DNA of 64,000 nt, from the NCBI RefSeq assembly GCF_042646065.1, contig NZ_JBHRTA010000038.1, positions 620,001 to 684,000 on the forward strand, read 5' to 3'. The DNA comes from Parapedobacter deserti. GTDB taxonomy: Bacteria > Bacteroidota > Bacteroidia > Sphingobacteriales > Sphingobacteriaceae. The notes below the pieces were generated by a model. It was not told where the DNA came from, did no database searches, and saw only the letters and a list, made by a program, of their open reading frames with translations. Of the stretch, positions 1 through 8,544 are shown piece after piece (within the stretch, counting starts at the first letter, position 1; each line of letters starts with the position of its first letter). The position numbers were made by a program, and so were the translations under genes.

Positions 1-66
1 ACGTAAATTATCCTCTGAAGTGCTGTCCTGATTTCCCTGTGGTGTCAGATTCGTTTCGTCGCTCAT
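1..66 (-). CDS. N-terminus of an unidentified protein (cut by window edge)
   Basis: An ATG at 64-66 on the minus strand opens a frame that stays open for 22 codons to the window edge. The visible residues are hydrophilic and acidic (starting MSDETNLTPQ), with no signal peptide or membrane segment, so the family cannot be named. It lies 60 bp downstream of the epimerase-like gene in the same direction and may be the last visible member of that gene group. The frame is short, so it is supported only by the clean ATG and position. Confidence 0.4.
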   Translation of the reverse strand, partial: MSDETNLTPQGNQDSTSEDNLR

Positions 67-126
67 TTAGCCTGCTGTTTTTTTCGCCGGTGTAAAAATA
101 AAAAAATCCCTGAAGACCTATGCTTC

Positions 127-1107
127 TCAGTCAGGAAGCATCTGATGCTCCTTGAACCATCGTATAGATTTAGCGATGCCGCTTTCGATCGGCCCGAAGG
201 AGATGTCCAAACGCTGCCGTGCTTTTTGGTTGGAATAGTAGTTTTTGACACAAAGGATTTTCATATTGGTAGACGATAGGGGTGTTTTCACACCCAGCGC
301 ACGGACCAGGTCGCCGATATAGCCTGCCGTTAGGAGTATGAAGCGGGGGATGCTCATAAGCAAGCTCTTTTGTCCCGCTTGTTGGTTCAATTTCTGAAAA
401 AACTGCCGATAGGTAAGGTTTTCCCCCGCCAGAAGATATGCTTCCCCGTTTTCGCCGCGCTCGAGGGCGTTGACCACCCCGGTGGCCACATCCTCCACGT
501 TTACGAAATTTTTGCCGCCAGGCGGATGAAAGACCAGCCGCTTCCGATATCCCATCTGGATGATGGCGCCTGAACTGGGCTTGCCGTCATAAGCACCAAT
601 CATAAAGGTAGGATTTACAACGGTTACCTTTATCCGATCTTGGATGGCCTGAATCAGTTTTTCGCCTTCCCATTTACTTTTGGCATACCAGGCGTCTCGG
701 AACGGAGGCTTCATGGGCGTGGTTTCATCACCAGGCTGCTGCAACGTGCCGTAGCCAAACGTGTTTGCCGTACTGACATAAATGATTTTTTGGACGTCAT
801 GCTTTAATGCGGCTTGTATGATGTTTTCCGTTCCCGCAACATTGATACGGTAATAGTCGTCGTAGTGCAGCAGATTCTGGTCGGTGGTAGCGGCGCAATG
901 GATAACATAATCGCAATTGTTTACAGCTCGCTCCAACGATTCCATGTCGGTGATGTCGCCCAATACCAAGGCTAAATTTTCGTGGGGTGGAAGGAGAAAT
1001 TTTCTTTCGTCCCGAATAAGACCCTTTACTTGGTATCCCCGAGACAAAAGTGCAATAATCGTATTGGTGGCTAACAAGCCATTCGCTCCGGTAACCAGGA
1101 CATTCAT
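127..1107 (-). CDS. NAD-dependent epimerase/dehydratase (extended SDR)
   Basis: This 326-residue protein is an extended short-chain dehydrogenase of the dihydroflavonol-reductase/epimerase type. The N-terminus has the nucleotide-binding motif TGANGLLA (residues 6-13), a serine in VSTANTFG (Ser112) and the catalytic pair Tyr141/Lys145 in WYAKSK. NAD(P)-dependent oxidoreduction or epimerisation of a sugar or small ketone is expected; the substrate is not evident. Its ATG overlaps the stop codon of the upstream SDR gene by four bases (ATGA at 1104-1107), so the two are probably translationally coupled. It is not obviously HldD, the epimerase missing from the heptose cluster further along. Confidence 0.85.
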   Translation of the reverse strand: MNVLVTGANGLLATNTIIALLSRGYQVKGLIRDERKFLLPPHENLALVLGDITDMESLERAVNNCDYVIHCAATTDQNLLHYDDYYRINVAGTENIIQAALKHDVQKIIYVSTANTFGYGTLQQPGDETTPMKPPFRDAWYAKSKWEGEKLIQAIQDRIKVTVVNPTFMIGAYDGKPSSGAIIQMGYRKRLVFHPPGGKNFVNVEDVATGVVNALERGENGEAYLLAGENLTYRQFFQKLNQQAGQKSLLMSIPRFILLTAGYIGDLVRALGVKTPLSSTNMKILCVKNYYSNQKARQRLDISFGPIESGIAKSIRWFKEHQMLPD

Positions 1108-1904
1108 GCGCGCTTAATCTCTTGCTTAATTTCTTTTTTAAAGGCGTTGGTCAACAACGGCAGCCTGATATAAACCGGAAGGAACTTCATGACCAGCCAG
1201 GTAAGCTTGTTTACCCAGTTGAGCATGATGAGCGGATCTCGCTTGAGGAGTCGCCGTATTGATATTGCAGCGACTTGTTCAGGGGTGAGTAGCCCCATGC
1301 TTGCCAGAAAGCCCTGCTGTTGGAGACTGGCCGAGGAAACTGCGTTGGTCATCATCGGCCCGGGATTGACCACGCTGAAAAATACGTTGCTGTCGGCAAA
1401 CTCTTGATAAAGCCCGCGGGTGAAGCTATAGACAAATGCTTTTGAAGCAGGATAGACGGTTTTATAACCAATGGGACTGTAGGCGGCCACGCTTCCGACA
1501 TTGAGCACGTAAGCTTGATCGCGCTGTGTCAGGTTGGGCAGCAATTGGTGGGTAAGCAGTGAGGTGGCTTTTACGTTGAGTTGGATGATTCGGTCGAGGT
1601 AGTCCAAGCTTGCGCTTTTGAAGCTTTGCGTGCCGCCACATCCGGCATTATTGATTAACACACTTAGTGGAAAATGCTGGTTAACCCAGGCAGCCAATGC
1701 CACAATATTTTCTTTGTTGGTTAGATCGGTCTCATAGAAATGTGCTTCCTGCCCCAGTGCTTCCACTTGCGAAGCGATTGACCTTAAGTCTTCACCGGGC
1801 AAACTTACCAGAATCGTGCTAAATTTCCGCTTGGCCAGTTCCAACGCGAAGGCTCTGCCTAAACCTTGGCTAGCTCCGGTAATTAATGCATAGGTTTTGC
1901 TCAT
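1104..1904 (-). CDS. Classical short-chain dehydrogenase/reductase
   Basis: A 266-residue classical SDR. The cofactor motif TGASQGLG lies at residues 9-16, NNAG at 85-88, and the catalytic Ser138, Tyr151 and Lys155 (YPASK) are all present. The frame is open upstream to 2009, but the ATG at 1904 places the Rossmann strand at the usual distance from the N-terminus. The C-terminal tail is hydrophobic and then basic (ending KKEIKQEIKRA), as in SDRs related to ketoacyl reductases that associate with membranes. It is coupled to the downstream epimerase-like gene by an ATGA overlap. Substrate unknown. Confidence 0.85.
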   Translation of the reverse strand: MSKTYALITGASQGLGRAFALELAKRKFSTILVSLPGEDLRSIASQVEALGQEAHFYETDLTNKENIVALAAWVNQHFPLSVLINNAGCGGTQSFKSASLDYLDRIIQLNVKATSLLTHQLLPNLTQRDQAYVLNVGSVAAYSPIGYKTVYPASKAFVYSFTRGLYQEFADSNVFFSVVNPGPMMTNAVSSASLQQQGFLASMGLLTPEQVAAISIRRLLKRDPLIMLNWVNKLTWLVMKFLPVYIRLPLLTNAFKKEIKQEIKRA

Positions 1905-1980
1905 CGCTGTAAAAATACAAAAAAATGTAGCTATTATGTGCATGGTAAATGGCAGTTCCCTGCACAAACAAATGGTTGGG

Positions 1981-2727
1981 TTACTTCCTTCTTTTAGCCA
2001 ATTCGGCACAGAAGAGGGCGGCCGACACAGCTACATTGAGTGATTCGGCTTGCCCCACGCGGGGAATAGTAACCGGATATTTGATGAGTGGTAATATGTT
2101 TCTACTGATACCATTGCCTTCATTCCCTAATACCAGTAAGCCTTCCGATCCAAAGTCAGTTCCGTAGATGGACTCCCCATTAAGCACGGCTCCAAAAACA
2201 GGAACGGGCGGATTGGCGAGCAGTGCTTCGATATTCGCATAGTGCACCTGCACCCTGGCCAATGACCCCATACTCGCCTGAACGGTCTTCGGGTTGTAAG
2301 CGTCTACCGAGCCCGTGGAACAGATAAGACGCGTGAACCCGAACCATTCTGCTGTGCGGATGATGGTGCCGAGGTTACCTGGATCCTGTATATCGTCTAA
2401 TACGAGGTGGAATGCATTGCATAGTTGTTGGTTCGCTAAAGTCGGATGCGAAGGGATTTGAACCAATGCTAACACGCCCTGCGGGTTTTTCAGCGAACTG
2501 ATCCGTTGCAAATCATGTTCGCTAATCTCTTGAGATTTTATATTTTGCGGGATTTTGATCAATTTTGCAGCCGCAGAGGGGGTGTAAAAGATGTGTTGAA
2601 CCGGATAGTCCGAGCGGAGAAACTCCATGATGGATTTCGCACCTTCCACGACAAACAACCCATGTTCTCTACGGAATTTTTTATGTTGAAGCGAAGTGAT
2701 GGTACGGATTTGCAGTTTTGAAAGCAT
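1981..2727 (-). CDS. TrmH/SpoU-family RNA 2'-O-methyltransferase
   Basis: A 248-residue SPOUT methyltransferase that should 2'-O-methylate rRNA or tRNA. An N-terminal substrate-binding domain (about residues 1-95) precedes the catalytic domain. The three SpoU motifs are visible: DDIQDPGNLGTIIRTAEWFG, then LVLGNEGNGIS, then IPRVGQAESLNVAVSAAL. The ATG at 2727 is preferred over an upstream alternative at 2799, because the protein then begins with the usual domain-start residues (MLSKLQIRTI). Its start is only 5 bp from the divergent tamL start, so each gene's promoter must lie inside the other gene. The exact target nucleotide cannot be read from the sequence. Confidence 0.9.
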   Translation of the reverse strand: MLSKLQIRTITSLQHKKFRREHGLFVVEGAKSIMEFLRSDYPVQHIFYTPSAAAKLIKIPQNIKSQEISEHDLQRISSLKNPQGVLALVQIPSHPTLANQQLCNAFHLVLDDIQDPGNLGTIIRTAEWFGFTRLICSTGSVDAYNPKTVQASMGSLARVQVHYANIEALLANPPVPVFGAVLNGESIYGTDFGSEGLLVLGNEGNGISRNILPLIKYPVTIPRVGQAESLNVAVSAALFCAELAKRRK

Positions 2728-2732
2728 TGTTA

Positions 2733-5081
2733 ATGGATAAACAAAATTATCTTTTTGCGTATGCAAGTATAATGCTTTTGTTGGTATTATTCGCTTCATG
2801 CCGCTCTCCCCGCTTGCTCGCGGAGGGACAGGCGCTGGTTACCAAAGCGGAAATCAGGGGAATTGACCCGCAGCATGAAGAGCAAGCACAGGCTTATATT
2901 TCCCAGGATATTCGGCCCAACTCGCGCATCAACCTATTTGTCTACAACTTAGCCAATGTGAGGAAAGGCCGCTATCGTACTGAAAATATTCGAAATGTTG
3001 GCGAACCACCACATCTCTTGGATAGTGGTTTAGTTGCCTTCTCTGCTCAACAGATCAGCCGTTACCTGGTCTCGAAAGGCTATTTCAATGCCAGGGTAAG
3101 CAGTGAAATCGTTCGGAAAGGCAAACGTGCACACATTTACTTCCACGCCTTGCCGGGGATGCCGTTTACGTTGCGTGAGGTGGACGTGCAAATTGCTGAC
3201 CCGCGTTTGGCGCAGCTCTATGACGAAGGAAAAGCCAGTTTTTCAAAAATCAAATCAGGTATGCGCTATGATGCCGATTCTTTGGTAGCAGAGCGCGAAT
3301 CTATTTATCAGCTGATGCGGCAGCATGGATATTATGATTATTTCAGGCAGTATATGCGGGTAGATGTGGATTCAAGTCTGAACAGCAACCAAGCGGATCT
3401 CGCAATAATTGTGGACAATCCAGAAGGGCAGGCTGCACATACCAAATACATCATAGACAGCAGCTTTGTAGTGGTAAAACATGACCGGGCTGAGCTCAAT
3501 CACCCTTTGCCGCATAAATTAAAACTTCCAGGATCATTATATTTTGAAGATCATACCGGCCGTTTCAAGCCAGCTCCCATAGTACGCTATCTTTTTCATC
3601 GGCAGGGCAGTACCTTTAATGTTGATATGGAGAACCTTGCCTACGACCGGCTTTATGAGCTTAACGGTTTCCGTAGTGTAAAAATTACTTATAGTAAGCC
3701 AGATTCGAGCCGTTTGAATGTGTATTACGAACTTGTGCCACGGCCGTACATGGCCAATCAGGTGGAGGGCGAATACACGTTCAATGCGGGGATGAGCGGC
3801 TTTAACGTCGGGAACACCTTTACCCATCGAAATCTTTTTGGCGGACTTGAACAGTTGGATGTGAAACTCCGGTATGGGGTGCTTTTCGACTCCCGTCTTC
3901 CAGGTAATCTGCTTGACCGCGTCTTTAATAACGATTTCCAGGTTGGGGTCAACATCACCGTACCTCGGCTAATTACCCCCTTTGCCGTTCCTCCTGTCGG
4001 GAGGAATGGGTTGCCCCGCACCATTTTCTCTGCAAATCTGCAGGCATTTGACCAGTTTCGAACCTATTCAAACCGTTATTTTAGCGGAACATTGTCCTAC
4101 AATTGGTTTGATAATCGGTATAGACAGCATAACCTGACACCCTTGGTGCTAGAATACCGCTATGGGCAATTGAATAGTGAATTCGCTCAACGATTGGTCG
4201 AACAGGGTTTTCTGCTTTACGTTCGAAGTAATAACAGGGCGTATTTCGGGTTGGGTTCGCAATATACGTATACGGTTAATGCTGCCAAATTATCCCGGTT
4301 AGCGGATTTTCTGTATTTCAGAGGTGCGTTGGATCTGAGCGGCAATCTTTTGGGGCTCGCCGGCCAAATCGTCAATTTCAGCGAAAACGAAGACGGTGAA
4401 AAGGAAGTGTTAGGAGTGCCTTACCTGCAATACGCAAAGGTAGAGACTGACCTGCGGTATTATCGGCACCTGGGTGGTGACCGGCAATTGGTCGTCCGGC
4501 TCAATCCGGGAATAGCGGTGCCCTATGGAAATAATTCCAGTTTATTGATTTTCGAAAAGAGCTTTTTCGGGGGAGGGATGAATGGCATCAGGGCATGGCA
4601 GGCCCGCACATTGGGGCCGGGCAACTATAATCGTGAAGTGCTCGATCCCGACCTGCGCCTAAACTTCCGTAACCTCGACCAACTTGGCGAGATCAAATTG
4701 GAAGGCAACGTGGAGTACCGGTTCAGGGTTGTGAATGATGTCTTTGGCGCAAAGCTGAAAGCAGCCACATTCGCTGATTTTGGTAATATATGGCGGATCA
4801 GAGCCAATGAATTGAATCCGGATGGCGAATTCAAATTCGATCGGTTCTTAGGACAGATTGCAATCGGTGCGGGAGCGGGGCTGCGCTTTGACCTAGATTA
4901 TTTCGTTGTCCGGTTAGACGCAGGAATCAAAGTGCGCGACCCCCAATTCCATGGCGGAAAACAATGGGTGATCTCCGAGTTTTTTGCCAGCAGGCAATTT
5001 AAAGAACAATACCGTATCACCAATGCGCCTGATCGCTATAATTTTGTGCAGTACAATTTCGGTATCGGTATGCCCTTTTAG
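2733..5081 (+). CDS. tamL: TamL-like Omp85 outer-membrane lipoprotein
   Basis: A 782-residue outer-membrane protein of the BamA/TamA superfamily. From the ATG at 2733 the N-terminus is a lipoprotein signal with lipobox LFASC (Cys23). POTRA-like modules follow over roughly residues 25-330, then a C-terminal 16-strand-type beta-barrel that ends in an aromatic residue (GIGMPF). The barrel contains GGGMNGIRAW, a variant of the conserved Omp85 loop motif. In Bacteroidota this lipoprotein form of TamA is called TamL and is thought to work with TamB in outer-membrane assembly; tamB is not in this window. A TTG at 2718 would add five residues but is less likely. Adjacency to a TrmH gene is common in this phylum. 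Confidence 0.85.
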   Translation: MDKQNYLFAYASIMLLLVLFASCRSPRLLAEGQALVTKAEIRGIDPQHEEQAQAYISQDIRPNSRINLFVYNLANVRKGRYRTENIRNVGEPPHLLDSGLVAFSAQQISRYLVSKGYFNARVSSEIVRKGKRAHIYFHALPGMPFTLREVDVQIADPRLAQLYDEGKASFSKIKSGMRYDADSLVAERESIYQLMRQHGYYDYFRQYMRVDVDSSLNSNQADLAIIVDNPEGQAAHTKYIIDSSFVVVKHDRAELNHPLPHKLKLPGSLYFEDHTGRFKPAPIVRYLFHRQGSTFNVDMENLAYDRLYELNGFRSVKITYSKPDSSRLNVYYELVPRPYMANQVEGEYTFNAGMSGFNVGNTFTHRNLFGGLEQLDVKLRYGVLFDSRLPGNLLDRVFNNDFQVGVNITVPRLITPFAVPPVGRNGLPRTIFSANLQAFDQFRTYSNRYFSGTLSYNWFDNRYRQHNLTPLVLEYRYGQLNSEFAQRLVEQGFLLYVRSNNRAYFGLGSQYTYTVNAAKLSRLADFLYFRGALDLSGNLLGLAGQIVNFSENEDGEKEVLGVPYLQYAKVETDLRYYRHLGGDRQLVVRLNPGIAVPYGNNSSLLIFEKSFFGGGMNGIRAWQARTLGPGNYNREVLDPDLRLNFRNLDQLGEIKLEGNVEYRFRVVNDVFGAKLKAATFADFGNIWRIRANELNPDGEFKFDRFLGQIAIGAGAGLRFDLDYFVVRLDAGIKVRDPQFHGGKQWVISEFFASRQFKEQYRITNAPDRYNFVQYNFGIGMPF

Positions 5082-5129
5082 ACGTGGGGCCCTGTGACTA
5101 AAGCGTGTGGACGATCTCCAGACAGTCGG

Positions 5130-5672
5130 TTAACGATCGATGACTAACGACTTAATCCCGTGGACAATGGTTTCAATAATATTTTCCAGATTCAAGCCTT
5201 TGCTGTAATTGAAAATGAATAATCCGATCAGCACCACGATGGCGACCGCCATAAGTCGTTTGAAAAGATAAGCAACCAATAGGATGACTGCTGGGACAAG
5301 GATCAAGTAATACCAATTGACAGCAATGGGGTTGAGTCCCTTTTCACTTTTCACAACATAATATAACCGACCGTGTGATCCCTGCTGGTTGCGGTGTTTG
5401 ATGAATACAAAAGCCGAGGATTCTATCGCATTCGCGGTAATGGCTACGCCTTCATTGAACTTCAACTCATGTTTAAAGCCATTGATTACAAACTGATAGG
5501 TACCGGAGATCGATTCGTTGGGACGCTCTTCAGCGTCTGTAGCGATGATGGCCAATTTTCCATTATCGATGAGGTTTTCCCGTACGATAAAATGGTTAAT
5601 ACCACTTTGCTGTTGTGCCTGCAACATTAGCGGGAATAATACCATGGTCAATAAATAAAGGAAATTCCGCAT
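5130..5672 (-). CDS. Uncharacterised exported membrane protein
   Basis: A 180-residue protein of unknown function. A signal peptide (about residues 1-19, ending in LQAQQQ) precedes an exported domain of about 95 residues. Two closely spaced hydrophobic segments follow (about residues 121-160), then a short amphipathic C-terminus. The exported part resembles a small beta-sandwich with alternating hydrophobic residues, but I recognise no family. It is convergent with tamL and divergent from the gluconokinase gene, so it is probably transcribed alone. Confidence 0.6.
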   Translation of the reverse strand: MRNFLYLLTMVLFPLMLQAQQQSGINHFIVRENLIDNGKLAIIATDAEERPNESISGTYQFVINGFKHELKFNEGVAITANAIESSAFVFIKHRNQQGSHGRLYYVVKSEKGLNPIAVNWYYLILVPAVILLVAYLFKRLMAVAIVVLIGLFIFNYSKGLNLENIIETIVHGIKSLVIDR

Positions 5673-5736
5673 GTCTTACCGTTGATATTGGATTGATGCA
5701 ATGTTAAGGAAAAAACAGAAAAGTAAGGTATTTTTA

Positions 5737-5744
5737 TATATTTG
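5737..5744 (+). promoter_or_regulatory. Candidate Bacteroidota -7 element for gluconokinase
   Basis: TATATTTG matches the Bacteroidota -7 consensus TAnnTTTG and lies 45 bp upstream of the gntK ATG. No clear TTG -33 element is seen at the expected 19-21 bp, so the call rests on the -7 box alone. Confidence 0.35.
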
Positions 5745-5788
5745 CGAACGTATTGCCTCATGTTTCCGATTATTGCTTTTTCGCTTCA

Positions 5789-7279
5789 ATGGATTATATC
5801 ATAGGTGTAGATATCGGTACTTCTGGCACGAAAGCGGTTGCCTTCGATGTTTTTGGAAGTATTATTTCCGAATCCTACGTTGGTTATCCCTTGCTGAATC
5901 CGCAAAAGGATTTCTTTGAACAGGATCCTGACGTGTTGTTTTCTGCGGTGCTTAAAGCTATCCCGCAGGTCGTCCGGCGCGTCAATGACATTTGGGGCAG
6001 TGCCAGGCTATCCGGAATTGGCTTTAGCAGTGCGATGCACGGCTTAATTGTTATGGGCGAACAGGATCGACGGCTAACCAATTGCATCATCTGGGCGGAT
6101 ACGCGGGCTGAGGCTTTTGCTACCAAATTAAGAAACACGGCGGAGGGGTTGAATATTTACCTGAAGACGGGTACGCCTATCCATCCGATGTCGCCGCTCT
6201 GCAAGCTGGCCTGGCTGCGGGAGCACCTTCCGTCTGTTTTCTCAGCCGCTAAAAAGTTCATATCCATCAAGGAGTACGTGTTTTTTAAGTTGTTCGGCCA
6301 CTACGTGGTGGATGAGTCCATTGCTTCCGCCACTGGGCTTTTTGATATCTATGAACGCGCATGGTATCCCCCGGCGTTGAATTTAGTCGGAATTTTGCCT
6401 GAGCAGCTGGCTAAGCCGGTGCCAATTACGTATAGGTGCTCAGGCCTGGATAGGCAGGTGGCCCTGGATATGCAGATCCCTGACGATACGCCTTTTATTG
6501 TGGGGGGAAGCGACGGGTGCCTGGCCAATTTGGGGGCGGGTGCCGTTGCCCCTGGCGATGCGGTGGTGACCATCGGGACAAGCGGTGCCATACGGATGTT
6601 ATCCGGATCGCCCAAAACCGATCATAAGGCGCGCACGTTCAGTTATGTACTCACGGAAGAGTTATTTGTGCTTGGGGGAGCGGTGAATAGCGGAGGAATG
6701 GTGCTTAGGTGGTATAAAGACCATTTCGGTGTCGGTGGAATAGATGGAGATCAGACTTACTCCTCGCTTGCCGAGGAGGCCGCCGCGGTTCCGGCAGGGG
6801 CGGATGGATTGGTTTTTTTGCCGTACCTCGCCGGTGAACGTGCGCCGCACTGGAACGCCGACGCCAAGGGGCTCTTTTTTGGCATTCAGATGCACCATCG
6901 CAAGGCCCATTTTACACGCGCGGTATTCGAGGGTATCACCTATGGTTTGTACAGTGTTGGGAAGGTGCTGGAAGAAATCGCTGGCCCTGTCGGTGTCCTC
7001 CACGCTAACGGTGGCTTTGCCCGCTCTCCGCTGTGGACCCAGCTATTAGCTGATGTATTCAATAAACAGGTGCTGGTGAGGGAAAGTGTAGAAGCGGCGG
7101 CAAAGGGTGCTTTCCTCGTTACGCTCAAAGCGTTAGGCCGGATTGCCAGTTTCGACAAAGCGATAGGCAATCTGACTTCAGGAGAGATTTTCATGCCGAA
7201 CGCCCGACAGCATCGAGCGTATATGGAAAACTTTCGCCTGTTTGAGCGGCTGTATGACCGGGTCAAAGATGAATTTTAA
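5789..7279 (+). CDS. gntK: Gluconokinase-like FGGY carbohydrate kinase
   Basis: A 496-residue FGGY-family kinase that transfers phosphate from ATP to a sugar acid or sugar, most likely gluconate, feeding the pentose phosphate pathway. The N-terminus has the phosphate-binding loop GVDIGTSGTKAVAFD. Substrate-domain motifs MHGLIVM and TGTPIHPMSPL resemble bacterial gluconokinases more than xylulokinases or glycerol kinases. The second ATPase lobe shows GGSDGCLANLGAGA and TIGTSGA. The ATG at 5789 gives the usual family start; the open frame extends to 5753 without extra homology. No gluconate transporter or dehydrogenase is adjacent, so substrate assignment rests on motif resemblance only. Confidence 0.75.
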   Translation: MDYIIGVDIGTSGTKAVAFDVFGSIISESYVGYPLLNPQKDFFEQDPDVLFSAVLKAIPQVVRRVNDIWGSARLSGIGFSSAMHGLIVMGEQDRRLTNCIIWADTRAEAFATKLRNTAEGLNIYLKTGTPIHPMSPLCKLAWLREHLPSVFSAAKKFISIKEYVFFKLFGHYVVDESIASATGLFDIYERAWYPPALNLVGILPEQLAKPVPITYRCSGLDRQVALDMQIPDDTPFIVGGSDGCLANLGAGAVAPGDAVVTIGTSGAIRMLSGSPKTDHKARTFSYVLTEELFVLGGAVNSGGMVLRWYKDHFGVGGIDGDQTYSSLAEEAAAVPAGADGLVFLPYLAGERAPHWNADAKGLFFGIQMHHRKAHFTRAVFEGITYGLYSVGKVLEEIAGPVGVLHANGGFARSPLWTQLLADVFNKQVLVRESVEAAAKGAFLVTLKALGRIASFDKAIGNLTSGEIFMPNARQHRAYMENFRLFERLYDRVKDEF

Positions 7280-7471
7280 AAGAATGTATTGTATCGGTAG
7301 TCGGGTATTCGGTATACTGGTGGGTGCGCTATTTATATGCGCAGATTCAGTAAAAAATGTGATACAGCTCTGAAATAGTTGCTGATTCCAGTAGCTTTGG
7401 CAGACGAAAAGATGTACATTTATATCTTTCAGCAGTGGAGGAATAACCAAGCCTGCGTTCAGATACTAAAC

Positions 7472-8530
7472 ATGAAGAGAAAGTATGTTTATATTGCGAT
7501 AGCTGCGGTTGTTGTGGCTTTTGTAAGCTATCGCTTAACACGTAGCGACAGGGCGAAAATAGCGCCGCCGCAAGCAGCGGGACGAGGATCAATGGAGGTC
7601 AACGCAATAGTCGTAGCGCCCCGTGAGTTTGCCAATGTCATAACGCTTTCGGGGTCTATTGAACCCGATGAACAGGTGCAGATCCGTAGCGAGGTGTCCG
7701 GTATCGTGAGAAGCTTGGGTTTTCGTGAAGGAACAATGGTAAAAAAAGGGCAGCTGCTGCTGCGTATCGACAACGCCGAGCTGCAGGCACAGCTTACCCA
7801 AGCACAAAGCCGGGAGAAACTAGCCGAAGATAATGAAAACCGAGCCCGTTTACTGTTGGAGAAGGAAGCCATCAGCCAGCAGGAATACGACGTTGCACAT
7901 GCTGACTTTGAGTATGCCAAAGCCCAGACTGCGCTGATCCGTGCACAGTTGGCAAAAACCGCTGTCCTTGCTCCTTTTTCTGGAAAGATTGGTCTTCGGT
8001 CGATTTCGGAAGGTGAGTACCTCACCCCAGCTACAGTGGTCGCTAACTTAATGAGCATTACTTCCGTTAAGCTCCTGTTTTCGGTTCCCGAAAAGTATAG
8101 CGGCCAGATTCAGGTGGGGCAAGAATTAAGTTTTCACGTAAGTGGCTCCGACACGAAGTATCACGCCGAAATCTATGCCATCGAGCCCGGGGTGGATGCC
8201 TCTACCCGCACCATCAGCATCCGTGCGGTGGCTGAAAACCCCGGAGGTCAGCTGTTTCCCGGCTCTTTTGCTCGCATCGAGCTGCCTTTGGACCGCATGG
8301 AAAATGCTGTACTGGTGCCAACGGAGGCGGTAATTCCGGTACAGAATGGAAAGCAGGTTTACCTGTTGAAAAATGGGGAGGCTCAAGCCACGGATGTGGA
8401 AGCCGAAAACCGCACACGAACGGATGTTTTAATAACAAGCGGGGTGAGTGCCGGCGATACGGTGCTGATTTCAGGGATTATGTCGCTCAAGGACGGGATG
8501 CCTGTGCGCGCACAGGTCGTTGAACATTAA
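7472..8530 (+). CDS. RND efflux periplasmic adaptor (MFP/HlyD family)
   Basis: A 352-residue membrane fusion protein joining the inner-membrane RND pump to an outer-membrane TolC channel. An N-terminal membrane anchor (about residues 5-22) is followed by a barrel-sandwich half (SGSIEPDEQVQIRSEVSGIV), a coiled-coil hairpin (about residues 105-160, rich in Gln, Ala and Glu), the second lipoyl half (LAPFSGKIGLRSISEGEY) and a beta-barrel/membrane-proximal domain. It is the first gene of a three-gene operon; the pump starts 14 bp downstream. The start at 7472 was chosen because the frame upstream to 7379 lacks a signal. The substrate class cannot be told from sequence. Confidence 0.9.
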   Translation: MKRKYVYIAIAAVVVAFVSYRLTRSDRAKIAPPQAAGRGSMEVNAIVVAPREFANVITLSGSIEPDEQVQIRSEVSGIVRSLGFREGTMVKKGQLLLRIDNAELQAQLTQAQSREKLAEDNENRARLLLEKEAISQQEYDVAHADFEYAKAQTALIRAQLAKTAVLAPFSGKIGLRSISEGEYLTPATVVANLMSITSVKLLFSVPEKYSGQIQVGQELSFHVSGSDTKYHAEIYAIEPGVDASTRTISIRAVAENPGGQLFPGSFARIELPLDRMENAVLVPTEAVIPVQNGKQVYLLKNGEAQATDVEAENRTRTDVLITSGVSAGDTVLISGIMSLKDGMPVRAQVVEH

Positions 8531-8544
8531 TAGACATTACAGCC

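Noticed and set aside
127..1107. Candidate for the missing HldD epimerase
   Set aside because: It lies 50 kb from the heptose genes and resembles dihydroflavonol-reductase-type proteins rather than HldD.
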